A stretch of DNA of 64,000 nt from Streptomyces panaciradicis (GTDB taxonomy: Bacteria; Actinomycetota; Actinomycetes; Streptomycetales; Streptomycetaceae). Both the position numbers and the translations under genes were made by a program. The stretch is taken from NCBI RefSeq assembly GCF_023516615.1, contig NZ_JAMGBF010000082.1, positions 1 through 64,000 on the forward strand, read 5' to 3'. The number at the start of each line of letters is the position of its first letter. The first letter of the stretch is position 1. Shown here piece by piece: positions 17,811 through 24,980 of the stretch. Below the pieces are notes generated by a model that worked only from the letters and a program-made list of their open reading frames with translations, had not been told where the DNA came from and ran no database searches.

Positions 17811-17840
17811 CCGTCCCGTTTACTGGCAACAGGACGGGAC
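17811..17840 (+). promoter_or_regulatory. inverted repeat in the tauE leader
   Basis: CCGTCC (17811-17816) pairs with GGACGG (17832-17837); alternatively GTCCCG (17813-17818) pairs with CGGGAC (17835-17840). It ends 6 bases before the TauE/SafE ATG. It may be a leader hairpin that masks the ribosome site or a protein-binding dyad. I cannot tell which. Confidence 0.35.
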
Positions 17841-17846
17841 CGACAC

Positions 17847-18764
17847 ATGCGCACGCTGATCCTGCTCGCCCTCGCGGGCCTGGGCGCCCAGCTGGTGGAC
17901 GGCAGCCTCGGCATGGCGCACGGCGTGATCTCCACGGTGCTGCTGCTCGCCCTGGGCACCACCCCGGCCGCCGCCTCGGCCGTCGTGCACTTCGCGCAGA
18001 TCGGCACCGGACTGGTCTCCGGCGCCTCGCACGCCCGCTTCGGCAACGTCGACTGGCAGGTCGTGACCCGGATCGGCGTTCCCGGCGCCGTGGGCGCCTT
18101 CGCCGGGGCGACCGTGCTGTCCCACCTGTCCACGGCGCTCGCCGAACCGGTGATGGCGGTGATCCTGCTCGTCCTCGGCCTCTTCGTCACCTGGCGCTTC
18201 ACCGTGCGCGGCGTCCCGCGGGGGAGTACGGGCCGGCCGCCGGGCAAGCGGTTCCTGGTGCCGGTCGGGCTGGCCGCCGGGTTCCTCGGCGCCACCGGCG
18301 GGGGCGGCTGGGGGCTGATCGGCACGCCCGCGCTGCTGGCCAGTGGGCGTCTGGAGCCGCGCAAGGTGGTCGGCTCGGTCGACGCGAGCAAGGCGCTGGT
18401 GGCCGTCGCCGCGAGCCTGGGCTTCCTGTTCTCGCTCGGCTCGCAGGGCGTGAACTGGTCCTGGGTGCTCGCGTTCCTCGTCGGCGGCACGGTCATCGCC
18501 CCGGTCGCCGCCTGGCTGGCCCGCTTCGTCGCTCCGCGCGTCCTCGGCTCCACCGTGGGCGGCCTGATCGTGGTGCTCAACGCCCGCACCCTGCTCACCG
18601 ACTGGTTCCACGTCCCCGGCACGGTCCGCGCGGTCGTGTACGTCGTCCTCCACGGCCTGTGGGCCGCCGCCCTGACGCACTCGGTGCGCGCCCATCGCCG
18701 GGAGCGGGACATCCGGACCGAACCCGCAACGGAGCCGGAGCCGGTCGGCGCCCGAGCGGTGTGA
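17847..18764 (+). CDS. TauE/SafE-family membrane permease
   Basis: A 305-residue membrane protein with about eight hydrophobic segments. It begins LILLALAGLGAQLVDGSLGMAHG, the typical TauE/SafE opening. The internal repeat is visible as GVPGAVGAFAGATVLSHLS in the first half and FLGATGGGGWGLIGTPALLASG in the second. Family members are proposed exporters or importers of sulfite, sulfonates or related anions. The C-terminus is a short charged cytoplasmic tail. The neighbouring cysteine-free Rrf2 regulator is the likely controller. Confidence 0.88.
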   Translation: MRTLILLALAGLGAQLVDGSLGMAHGVISTVLLLALGTTPAAASAVVHFAQIGTGLVSGASHARFGNVDWQVVTRIGVPGAVGAFAGATVLSHLSTALAEPVMAVILLVLGLFVTWRFTVRGVPRGSTGRPPGKRFLVPVGLAAGFLGATGGGGWGLIGTPALLASGRLEPRKVVGSVDASKALVAVAASLGFLFSLGSQGVNWSWVLAFLVGGTVIAPVAAWLARFVAPRVLGSTVGGLIVVLNARTLLTDWFHVPGTVRAVVYVVLHGLWAAALTHSVRAHRRERDIRTEPATEPEPVGARAV

Positions 18765-18936
18765 AATCCGCGCATGTGAATGGCCGGAGTTCGCCCTGAC
18801 CACCGCCGCCGCGGCTTTCTACGATGCGGAGCGCCTCCGGCCTTCACAGAAACCTCACTGTTTCTCCAGAGAGTTCTCCGAGCTTTCCGGGGGGCCGGGG
18901 CGTGCCACCCCCCACTCACAGAATCCGGAGAGACCC

Positions 18937-19587
18937 ATGTCTGGCGGACTCCTGCTGGGCGGCGCCGTAGCCGCTCTCCTCACCACCGCGATACCCGCGA
19001 ACCCGCACTCGGGCGTCTTCGACAACCCGCCCCCGGACAAGATCGTCATCGACGTCGCGACCGTGAACGGCTCCGGCTGCCCCGCGGGCACGGCGGCCGT
19101 CGCCGTCGCCCCCGACAACACGGCCTTCACGGTGACCTACAGCCAGTACCTCGCGCAGGCCGGCGGCAACTCCGACCCCACGGCCTTCCGCAAGAACTGC
19201 CAGCTCAACCTGATCGTGCACGTCCCGCAGGGCTTCACCTACGCCGTCGCCAGCGCCGACTACCGCGGCTTCCTCTCGCTCCAGCCGGGGGCGAGCGCCA
19301 CGCAGCGGGCGTCGTACTACTTCCAGGGCTCCTCGAACACCGTGCCCAAGACCCACCCGTTCAGCGGCTCGTACAACGACGACTGGCAGGCGACCGACTC
19401 CACCGACTGGGCCCAGCTGGTCTGGGCGCCCTGCGGGGTCCAGCGCAACTTCAACATCAACACCGAGCTGAGAGTGAACGCCGGGACCGCGAACCCGGGC
19501 AAGGTCAGCTTCATGACGATGGACTCGACCGACGGGGACATCAGCACCGTGTACCACATGGCGTGGAAGGAGTGCCCGGCGTCCTGA
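18937..19587 (+). CDS. secreted DUF4360 protein
   Basis: A 216-residue protein with a short hydrophobic N-terminus (GGLLLGGAVAALLTTAI) that is probably a signal peptide. It is followed by the DUF4360 signature ATVNGSGCPAGTAAVAVAPD and FRKNCQLNLIVHVPQGFTYA. Four cysteines (in GSGCPAG, RKNCQLN, APCGVQ and KECPAS) probably form two disulfides in the exported domain. GGAGAG lies before the ATG. Function is unknown. Many streptomycete and fungal members are small secreted proteins. A strong terminator follows. Confidence 0.85.
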   Translation: MSGGLLLGGAVAALLTTAIPANPHSGVFDNPPPDKIVIDVATVNGSGCPAGTAAVAVAPDNTAFTVTYSQYLAQAGGNSDPTAFRKNCQLNLIVHVPQGFTYAVASADYRGFLSLQPGASATQRASYYFQGSSNTVPKTHPFSGSYNDDWQATDSTDWAQLVWAPCGVQRNFNINTELRVNAGTANPGKVSFMTMDSTDGDISTVYHMAWKECPAS

Positions 19588-19612
19588 GCCGGCGGAAGTC
19601 CGGCGCGGAAAG

Positions 19613-19639
19613 GGGGTGGCCCCCGGTGCGGGCCACCCC
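19613..19639. terminator. bidirectional hairpin terminator
   Basis: GGGGTGGCCC (19613-19622) pairs perfectly with GGGCCACCCC (19630-19639) around a 7-base loop. It sits between the convergent DUF4360 and DUF397 genes and can serve both. It lacks a U-tract, as is usual in Streptomyces. Confidence 0.75.
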
Positions 19640-19657
19640 TGCCGGTGCGGAGACGGG

Positions 19658-19846
19658 TCAGCCCTGCCGGCGGGCGTGCGCCAGGAAGTCCGTCCAGGAC
19701 TCCGGCGAGAGCGCGAGCCGGCCGCCCTGCCGGTCCTTGGAGTCACGGACGTGGACGGTGCCGGGGGTGAGGGCGACCTCGACGCAGTCGCCGTCGCCGC
19801 TGCTGCTGTGGCTCGACGTGAACCAGTGCAGTTCGTCGCTGCTCAT
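19658..19846 (-). CDS. DUF397 small protein
   Basis: A 62-residue DUF397 protein: LHWFTSSHSSSGDGDCVEVAL, then the core VHVRDSKDRQGGRLALSPESWTDFLA. Its ATG overlaps the stop of the XRE gene (ATGA), so translation is coupled. DUF397 proteins pair with XRE/DUF5753 regulators in many streptomycete loci related to whiJ and affect development or secondary metabolism. They are thought to modulate the DNA-binding partner. The longer open frame upstream lies inside the XRE gene and is not used. Confidence 0.9.
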   Translation of the reverse strand: MSSDELHWFTSSHSSSGDGDCVEVALTPGTVHVRDSKDRQGGRLALSPESWTDFLAHARRQG

Positions 19847-20667
19847 AGCGCTCCTCGCATCCGCTTCAACAGGCTCACGGAGTCTTCGGGGGTGAGAGCC
19901 TGCGAACGCATCCTGGCATACCGCCTCTGGAGCACGCTGATCTCTTTCGGGTCGCTGATGAACAACCCGCCACGCTGACCTTCGTTGTAGGCGAACCACC
20001 GGTTCTCAGGTGTCTCGAGCAGCTGCACGGGCCCCGCCAGACCGGCATGCGTGCCGTGCGTCAGCGGCATGAGCTGGATCTCGACGTTCCGCAACTGCCC
20101 GATCTCCAGCAGGTGGTCGATGAGTTCACGCGTGACCTCGACTCCGCCCGTGCGCCGGAGGAAGAGGTGCTCTTCCAGGATGAAGCTGTACGCCGTGTTC
20201 GGCCGCTCGCGCAGCAGCCGCTGCCGCTCGGCTCGCGCGGACCACCGCTCCTCGATCTGGACGTCGTCCAGCGGTGGCAACTGGCCGTCGAACAGGGCCC
20301 TGGCGTACGCCTGTGTCTGCAACAGCCCCGGAATCATGCGGCCTTCGTACGTGTACAAACTGATCGCCAGCTGCTCCAGCCGCGCCCACCGCCGAAACCA
20401 GGCCGCCAGCCCCGGCTGGCGGGCCAGTGTGGGCAGTGCTTTCCGGAGTGCGCCCGTGTTGCCCAGCAGCTCCTCCGCCCGTTCCACGAACGCCGTGTCG
20501 GGCATCCGGCGTCCCAACTCCACGGACGCCACCGTGTGTTTGGAGAACCGGACGAGATCGGCGTACTCCTCCCTGCTCATCCCCGCGTGCTCCCGCAGGG
20601 CCTGATGCACCGCCCCGAACGTCCGCATGCTGTCCGACGACTCCGGCTCACCGCCACCATCGACCAC
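19843..20667 (-). CDS. XRE-family regulator with DUF5753 domain
   Basis: A 274-residue WhiJ-type regulator. The N-terminal helix-turn-helix is MSREEYADLVRFSKHTVASVELGRRMPD (about 30-57). DUF5753 occupies about residues 90-265 with EGRMIPGLLQTQAYARALF and the C-terminal LLETPENRWFAYNEGQRGGLFIS. It is coupled to the DUF397 gene, and an anti-sigma-like ATP-binding protein lies divergently 130 bases away, giving the three-part cassette typical of streptomycetes. The exact start is uncertain because several GTG/ATG codons lie in the first 15 residues. Confidence 0.88.
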   Translation of the reverse strand: MVDGGGEPESSDSMRTFGAVHQALREHAGMSREEYADLVRFSKHTVASVELGRRMPDTAFVERAEELLGNTGALRKALPTLARQPGLAAWFRRWARLEQLAISLYTYEGRMIPGLLQTQAYARALFDGQLPPLDDVQIEERWSARAERQRLLRERPNTAYSFILEEHLFLRRTGGVEVTRELIDHLLEIGQLRNVEIQLMPLTHGTHAGLAGPVQLLETPENRWFAYNEGQRGGLFISDPKEISVLQRRYARMRSQALTPEDSVSLLKRMRGAL

Positions 20668-20797
20668 AGTCGGTCACCTCCCGCGCCCATGGTCACGGCC
20701 CGTCACGAGTACTGTCCAGTGTGTGACCGCGTACGCTGCGGCGGCGTACGCGCGCCCGGCCTGGTGAAGACGGGTGCGGGCCGGTCAGATGGGGGTC

Positions 20798-21274
20798 ATG
20801 ACCGCACGCCCCGCTCCCCAATGCCCGGTTACCGTACGTACGTTCACCCAGCGCCTCAGCTCCACCCCGCGAGGAGCCCGGCTGGCCCGGCACCTCGCCG
20901 TCGCCCAACTGCACGCCTGGGGCATCCCGCACGGCACCCCGCCCTCCGACGCCGTCGCCGCGATCGTCGCCGAACTCGCCGCCAACGCCGTCGTCCACGG
21001 CCGGGTGCCGGGGCGGGACTTCGAGCTGCGGCTCTCGCTCGTCACCGGCAGCGTCCGCGTCGAGGTCACCGACACACGGGGCGAGTCGAGACCGCCCGCC
21101 CCGGACGCCGTACGGGCTCCCGATCCTCTTGACGAGCGCGGGCGCGGTCTCGTCCTGGTCGACGCGCTCGCCGACCGCTGGGAGGTCCTGGACCACCGGA
21201 CGCCCGGAAAGACCGTGCGCGCCGAGGTCGATGTGCCCGGGTGGCGCTCCCTGGCCGCGGCGACCGGCGCCTGA
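20798..21274 (+). CDS. ATP-binding protein, HATPase_c_2 anti-sigma-factor-like kinase
   Basis: A 158-residue protein with the GHKL ATPase fold of RsbW/SpoIIAB-like kinases: AAIVAELAANAVVHGRVPG (N-box Glu and Asn), VEVTDTRGESRP (G1 Asp) and ERGRGLVLVDALADRWEV (G2). Streptomyces encodes dozens of such small proteins, many beside XRE/DUF397 pairs as here. The ATG at 20798 was chosen, but in-frame starts at 20789 and 20774 are possible. It ends 9 bases from the convergent DUF4328 gene. Confidence 0.87.
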   Translation: MTARPAPQCPVTVRTFTQRLSSTPRGARLARHLAVAQLHAWGIPHGTPPSDAVAAIVAELAANAVVHGRVPGRDFELRLSLVTGSVRVEVTDTRGESRPPAPDAVRAPDPLDERGRGLVLVDALADRWEVLDHRTPGKTVRAEVDVPGWRSLAAATGA

Positions 21275-21283
21275 GCGCCGGCC

Positions 21284-21898
21284 TCAGGCTGCCGCGGGCG
21301 CCGCCGGCCGGAGGGCGGCCAGGGCGGTGTCCTGACGAGTGGTGACCCGCTGGATCAGGACGACGATGAGACCGGCCGCGGCGACGAACAGGGTCTCGGA
21401 GAGCACCAGGAGAGGCAGCGAGGTTCCGGACTGCGCCACCACGGCGAGGAGTGCGTGTCCGGTCCAGGCCGCCCACCAGGCGTTCACCAGGAGATCGTCA
21501 CGCCTCCCGTCCGCGGCGGGGCCGCTGGCCCGCAGGGTCCCGAGCAGCAGTCCGCGGGGGAACCACAGGTTGGCCACCGGGACCAGCCATGCCGCGACGG
21601 CCCAGCCGTCCGACCCCAGCGCGGCGTCGGGCGAGATCAGGCGGGCGTTCTTCCGGCAGCGGCCGAACCACACCAGGAAGAGCACGGCCGCGACCGTCGC
21701 CGCGTACACCAGCAGCATCGACGCGAACGCCGACCGGTGGGCCGAGGTGCTCGCGGGATGCAGGTGGTGTGCATGGACGGTCGCGGCCCGGAACACCTCC
21801 GCGGCGGCGGTCAGAGGTATCGCGCCCTGCGTGAGGCGGGCGAGGAGCCGGGGAGCCCGGCTGTCGGGTCTGACGGGTTCGGTCATGGTGGGGAGCAT
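21284..21898 (-). CDS. DUF4328 membrane protein
   Basis: A 204-residue protein with four predicted membrane segments (for example FASMLLVYAATVAAVLFLVWF and LPLLVLSETLFVAAAGLIVV). The DUF4328 core is FGRCRKNARLISPDAALGSDGWAVAAWLVPVANLWFPR, in which WLVPVANLW is the family hallmark. AGGTGAA lies 8 bases before the ATG at 21898, which favours it over the ATG at 21886. Function unknown. Confidence 0.85.
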   Translation of the reverse strand: MLPTMTEPVRPDSRAPRLLARLTQGAIPLTAAAEVFRAATVHAHHLHPASTSAHRSAFASMLLVYAATVAAVLFLVWFGRCRKNARLISPDAALGSDGWAVAAWLVPVANLWFPRGLLLGTLRASGPAADGRRDDLLVNAWWAAWTGHALLAVVAQSGTSLPLLVLSETLFVAAAGLIVVLIQRVTTRQDTALAALRPAAPAAA

Positions 21899-22016
21899 AA
21901 GCGTTCACCTGTGCGATTTCCGCCAACTCCCGTGACTACGGGGACCGATGACGCGCAAACCGACGGCGTGGCCGGAAGCCGCTCGTCCATCCGTACGGGC
22001 TAATCACCCCGCTTTG

Positions 22017-22036
22017 TGATCTTTCGGTGAAGATCA
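22017..22036 (+). promoter_or_regulatory. inverted repeat upstream of the monooxygenase
   Basis: TGATCTT (22017-22023) and AAGATCA (22030-22036) are perfect 7-base arms around TCGGTG, 48 bases before the ATG. It looks like a dimeric repressor site for the monooxygenase-methyltransferase pair. No matching regulator gene is adjacent. Confidence 0.5.
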
Positions 22037-22083
22037 AGGTGATATGAAACTCCTTGGCCGAAAGGACAACTTCAGAGGCGGGT

Positions 22084-23256
22084 ATGGGGAAACGGTTCGA
22101 CCCGGGCGCACAGGTCGGTGTGGTGATCGTCGGGGCCGGTCCGGCGGGCCTGGTGCTGGGCAATCTGCTGCTGGACCGGGGCGTCGACTGCGTGATCCTG
22201 GAACGGCGCGGACGGGCGGCGGTGGAGGGGCGGGCCAGGGCCGGGTTCCTGGCCGCCCACTCCGTACGCGTCCTGACCGAGCACGGTCTGGCGGCCGGGG
22301 TCTCGGCCCGGGGCAGGGCGCACGGCACCTGCCTCTTCCGCAGCGAGCGGGGGGAGTTCACCCTCGACTACGGGCGGCTGGGCAGGCGCGAGGTGCACAC
22401 CGTCCACCCCCAGCAGGAGCTGGTGCGGGACCTGATCGCCGAGTACCTGCGCCGCGGCGGCGACCTCCGCTTCGACGCCGAGGTCGAGCAGATCGAGGAC
22501 GGCAGGGTCCGGGTGCGCGGCGGCGAGGACGTGACGGGCCGCTACGTCGCCGGCTGCGACGGGCACCGCGGGGTCGGCCGGGCGGCGCTGGCCGCCCGGG
22601 GCGTGCGCACGGCCCGCCGGGACCACGGCGTCTCCTGGCTGGCGGTGCTGGCCGAGGCCCCGCCGAGCATGGCGGCCGTCGGATACGCCCTGCACGAGCG
22701 GGGGTTCGCCGGTCACATGGCGCGCACCGAGTCCGTCACCCGCTACTACCTCCAGTGCCCGCGCGGAACCGATCCCGCCGACTGGAGCGAGGACCGCGTC
22801 TGGGCCGAGCTGGCGACCCGCATGCGGACCGCCGAGTTCGGGCCGCTGCGCGAGGGCGCCGTCATCGACAAGGCGGTCGTCGACCTGCGCTCCGACGTGC
22901 TGCAGACCCCGGGCGCCGGGCGCCTGTGGCTCGCCGGTGACGCGGCCGGTCTCATCAGCCCGTCGGCCGCCAAGGGCGCCAACCTCGCCGTACTCCAGGC
23001 CGAGCGGCTGGCCCTCGCCCTGGAACGGGCGCTGGCCGGCGACGCGGACGGCCTCGCCGGATACGCCGCCGAGTGCCTGCCCCGCGTCTGGCGGGCGCAC
23101 GAGTTCTCGCACTGGATGAGCGGCCTGCTGCACGGACCGGCCGGCGACGACGCCGAGGCCCGGTACGGCCGCGAGCTGCAGTACGCCCGCCTGGACAGCC
23201 TGCGCACCTCCCGCGCCCACCAGGACTTCTTCGCCGAGAACTACACCGGCATCTGA
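22084..23256 (+). CDS. FAD-dependent aromatic hydroxylase, 4-hydroxybenzoate 3-monooxygenase-like
   Basis: A 390-residue group A flavin monooxygenase, close to the 394-residue length usual for PobA. The FAD motif is VVIVGAGPAGLVLGNLL, the second cofactor motif is AGCDGHRGVGRAAL, and the third is GDAAGLISPSAAKGANLA. RSERGEFTLDYGRLGRREVHTVHPQQELVRDL matches the PHBH region. The ATG at 22084 follows AGAGGCGGGT; a TTG 30 bases earlier is less likely. It lies 15 bases before a fused O-methyltransferase gene. That context suggests hydroxylation followed by O-methylation of an aromatic acid in a small biosynthetic cassette rather than simple catabolism, since no ring-cleavage genes are present. Confidence 0.85.
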   Translation: MGKRFDPGAQVGVVIVGAGPAGLVLGNLLLDRGVDCVILERRGRAAVEGRARAGFLAAHSVRVLTEHGLAAGVSARGRAHGTCLFRSERGEFTLDYGRLGRREVHTVHPQQELVRDLIAEYLRRGGDLRFDAEVEQIEDGRVRVRGGEDVTGRYVAGCDGHRGVGRAALAARGVRTARRDHGVSWLAVLAEAPPSMAAVGYALHERGFAGHMARTESVTRYYLQCPRGTDPADWSEDRVWAELATRMRTAEFGPLREGAVIDKAVVDLRSDVLQTPGAGRLWLAGDAAGLISPSAAKGANLAVLQAERLALALERALAGDADGLAGYAAECLPRVWRAHEFSHWMSGLLHGPAGDDAEARYGRELQYARLDSLRTSRAHQDFFAENYTGI

Positions 23257-23271
23257 CCCACGGGAACCTCC

Positions 23272-24900
23272 ATGAACCTCCCCGTCGTACAGGCGTGTCT
23301 GACCGAGACCGACCTGACGCGGATCCACCGCGCCGTCTCCTACGTCGCCGGCCACGACACCCACCAGGTCCTGGCCGAGCTGCTGCCCGGCCTGACCCCC
23401 GAGGAGCGGGACGACGTCTCCCGGCACCTCGTCTTCGACCACACCGCCGTCCTCGTCTTCCCCGACTCCCTCGACGGGCTGTGCGAGGAACTGCGCCGCT
23501 GCGGGCTGCGCCCCGGCGCCGTCACCCCGAGCGTGGTCGTCCGCGACCGGCTGGCCCGGCGGCACGGCGCGGTCCTCGGCGACAGCCCCGTCGGCATCGT
23601 CCATGTCGCCGTCGAGGGACGGAGCGTGGAGATCTTCGCGCTGCCCGTGCCGCCGGGCTCCGCGCTGGAGGCGGTCGCCGCCGCCGAACGCGCCGCCGAG
23701 CACGAGGCGCACGCCGCGTTCGCGGTGACCTCACCGGGCGCCGTGGTCCCCGCCGGGCTGCGCACGCTCCTGACGGAGCGGGGCGGCGCCGCCCCGGACG
23801 GCGGCGGCTACAACGGCCACGAGGACGTGACCGTCCTGTACTTCCGCACCGCGCAGCACCGCCGCTTCGAACTGCGTCTGCCCGGACGCCACGAGCCGCT
23901 CCCCGACCCCGCCACCGCGCTCCTGGGTGTGATGACCGGCGCCTGGGCCACCCAGGCCGTCGCCGCCATGGCCGAACTGCGCCTCGCCGACCACCTCGCC
24001 GACCATCCGGGCCGCACCGCCGAGGCCCTCGCCCACCTCACCGGCGCCGACCCCGACGCACTGCGCCGGCTGCTGCGCTACCTCACCACGCTCGGCCTGC
24101 TGACCTCCGCCGACGGCACCTACCACCTCACCGAGACCGGCCGCCCCCTGCGCACCGGCGGCGAGTTCTCCCTGCATCCGCTCGCGCTGCTCTACGGCGG
24201 CCCGTTCTACGACTCCTTCGCGGGCCTCGCGCACTCCGTCCGCACCGGGCAGGAAGCTTTCGCCCACCGCCACGGACAGCACCACTTCCCCTACTTCGCC
24301 GAGCGCCCCCGGCTCGGCGCGCTCTTCCACCGGGCGATGGCGGCGAGCGCCGAGATGTTCACGCCGGTGCCCCACCTGGCCGACTTCTCCGGCGTACGGC
24401 GCGTGATCGACGTCGGCGGCGGCAACGGCGCGCTGCTCGCCCGCGTGCTGCGCGCGCACGGTCACGTGGAGGGCGTACTCCTGGAGCGGCCGGAGGCGCT
24501 GGAGGCGGCGCGAACGCACCTGGCCGCACAGGGACTCGACGGGCGCTGCACCTTCGTCACCGGCGACTTCACCGCGTCCGTGCCGGACGGCGGCGACGTC
24601 TACCTGTTGTCCCGCGTCCTGCACGACTGGGACGACGACCGCTGCCTGACGATCCTGCGCCGGTGCGCGCGGGCCATGCGCCCCGGCAGCCGGCTCCTGG
24701 TCGTGGAACGCCTGCTGCCCGAGCGGGAGGGAGCGTGGTCGACAGCCGTGGCCTGGGACGTCCACATGCTGTGCAACGTGGGTGGCCGAGAACGCACGGA
24801 AGCCCACTACCGACACCTCTTGTCGGAGGCGGGCTTCACCCTGAGGACCTCCCACGACCTCCCTCTGCAAGCATCGCTTCTCCACGCCGAGCGCGTGTAG
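23272..24900 (+). CDS. O-methyltransferase with an extra N-terminal domain
   Basis: A 542-residue protein. Residues about 210-540 are a standard small-molecule O-methyltransferase (Methyltransf_2): a winged-helix dimerisation part (GADPDALRRLLRYLTTLGLL), SAM motif VIDVGGGNGALLARVL, and the catalytic His in SRVLHDWDDDRC. Residues 1-205 are an additional domain not found in ordinary family members. It has an alternating pattern (HTAVLVFPDSLDGLCEELRR, GIVHVAVEGRSVEIFALPVP, then EDVTVLYFRTAQHRRFELRL) that could be a VOC-like fold; that is my guess. The ATG is 15 bases after the monooxygenase stop, so the two form one operon. Confidence 0.85.
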   Translation: MNLPVVQACLTETDLTRIHRAVSYVAGHDTHQVLAELLPGLTPEERDDVSRHLVFDHTAVLVFPDSLDGLCEELRRCGLRPGAVTPSVVVRDRLARRHGAVLGDSPVGIVHVAVEGRSVEIFALPVPPGSALEAVAAAERAAEHEAHAAFAVTSPGAVVPAGLRTLLTERGGAAPDGGGYNGHEDVTVLYFRTAQHRRFELRLPGRHEPLPDPATALLGVMTGAWATQAVAAMAELRLADHLADHPGRTAEALAHLTGADPDALRRLLRYLTTLGLLTSADGTYHLTETGRPLRTGGEFSLHPLALLYGGPFYDSFAGLAHSVRTGQEAFAHRHGQHHFPYFAERPRLGALFHRAMAASAEMFTPVPHLADFSGVRRVIDVGGGNGALLARVLRAHGHVEGVLLERPEALEAARTHLAAQGLDGRCTFVTGDFTASVPDGGDVYLLSRVLHDWDDDRCLTILRRCARAMRPGSRLLVVERLLPEREGAWSTAVAWDVHMLCNVGGRERTEAHYRHLLSEAGFTLRTSHDLPLQASLLHAERV

Positions 24901-24917
24901 CGCCCCGAAAGGGGCGC
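24900..24917. terminator. hairpin terminator with GAAA loop
   Basis: GCGCCCC-GAAA-GGGGCGC forms a perfect 7-base stem with a tetraloop, beginning at the last base of the methyltransferase stop codon. It abuts the dispersed repeat that follows and lies between convergent genes. Confidence 0.65.
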
Positions 24918-24958
24918 GGGGAACTGCGCGGCCAGCCACAACGGACCCGCACCCGGCC
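24911..24958. repeat. dispersed intergenic repeat A, copy 1
   Basis: This 48-base element (starting GGGGCGCGGGGAACTGCGCG and ending ACCCGCACCCGGCC) is 45/48 identical to 54780-54827. I recognise it from memory as a very common streptomycete intergenic repeat near gene ends. Function unknown. Confidence 0.8.
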
Positions 24959-24980
24959 ACGCACCGGACCCCGACGGCGA

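Noticed and set aside
17811..17840. Sulfur-related riboswitch in the tauE leader
   Set aside because: Only about 80 bases are available and just one short stem is visible; none of the conserved SAM riboswitch cores could be recognised.
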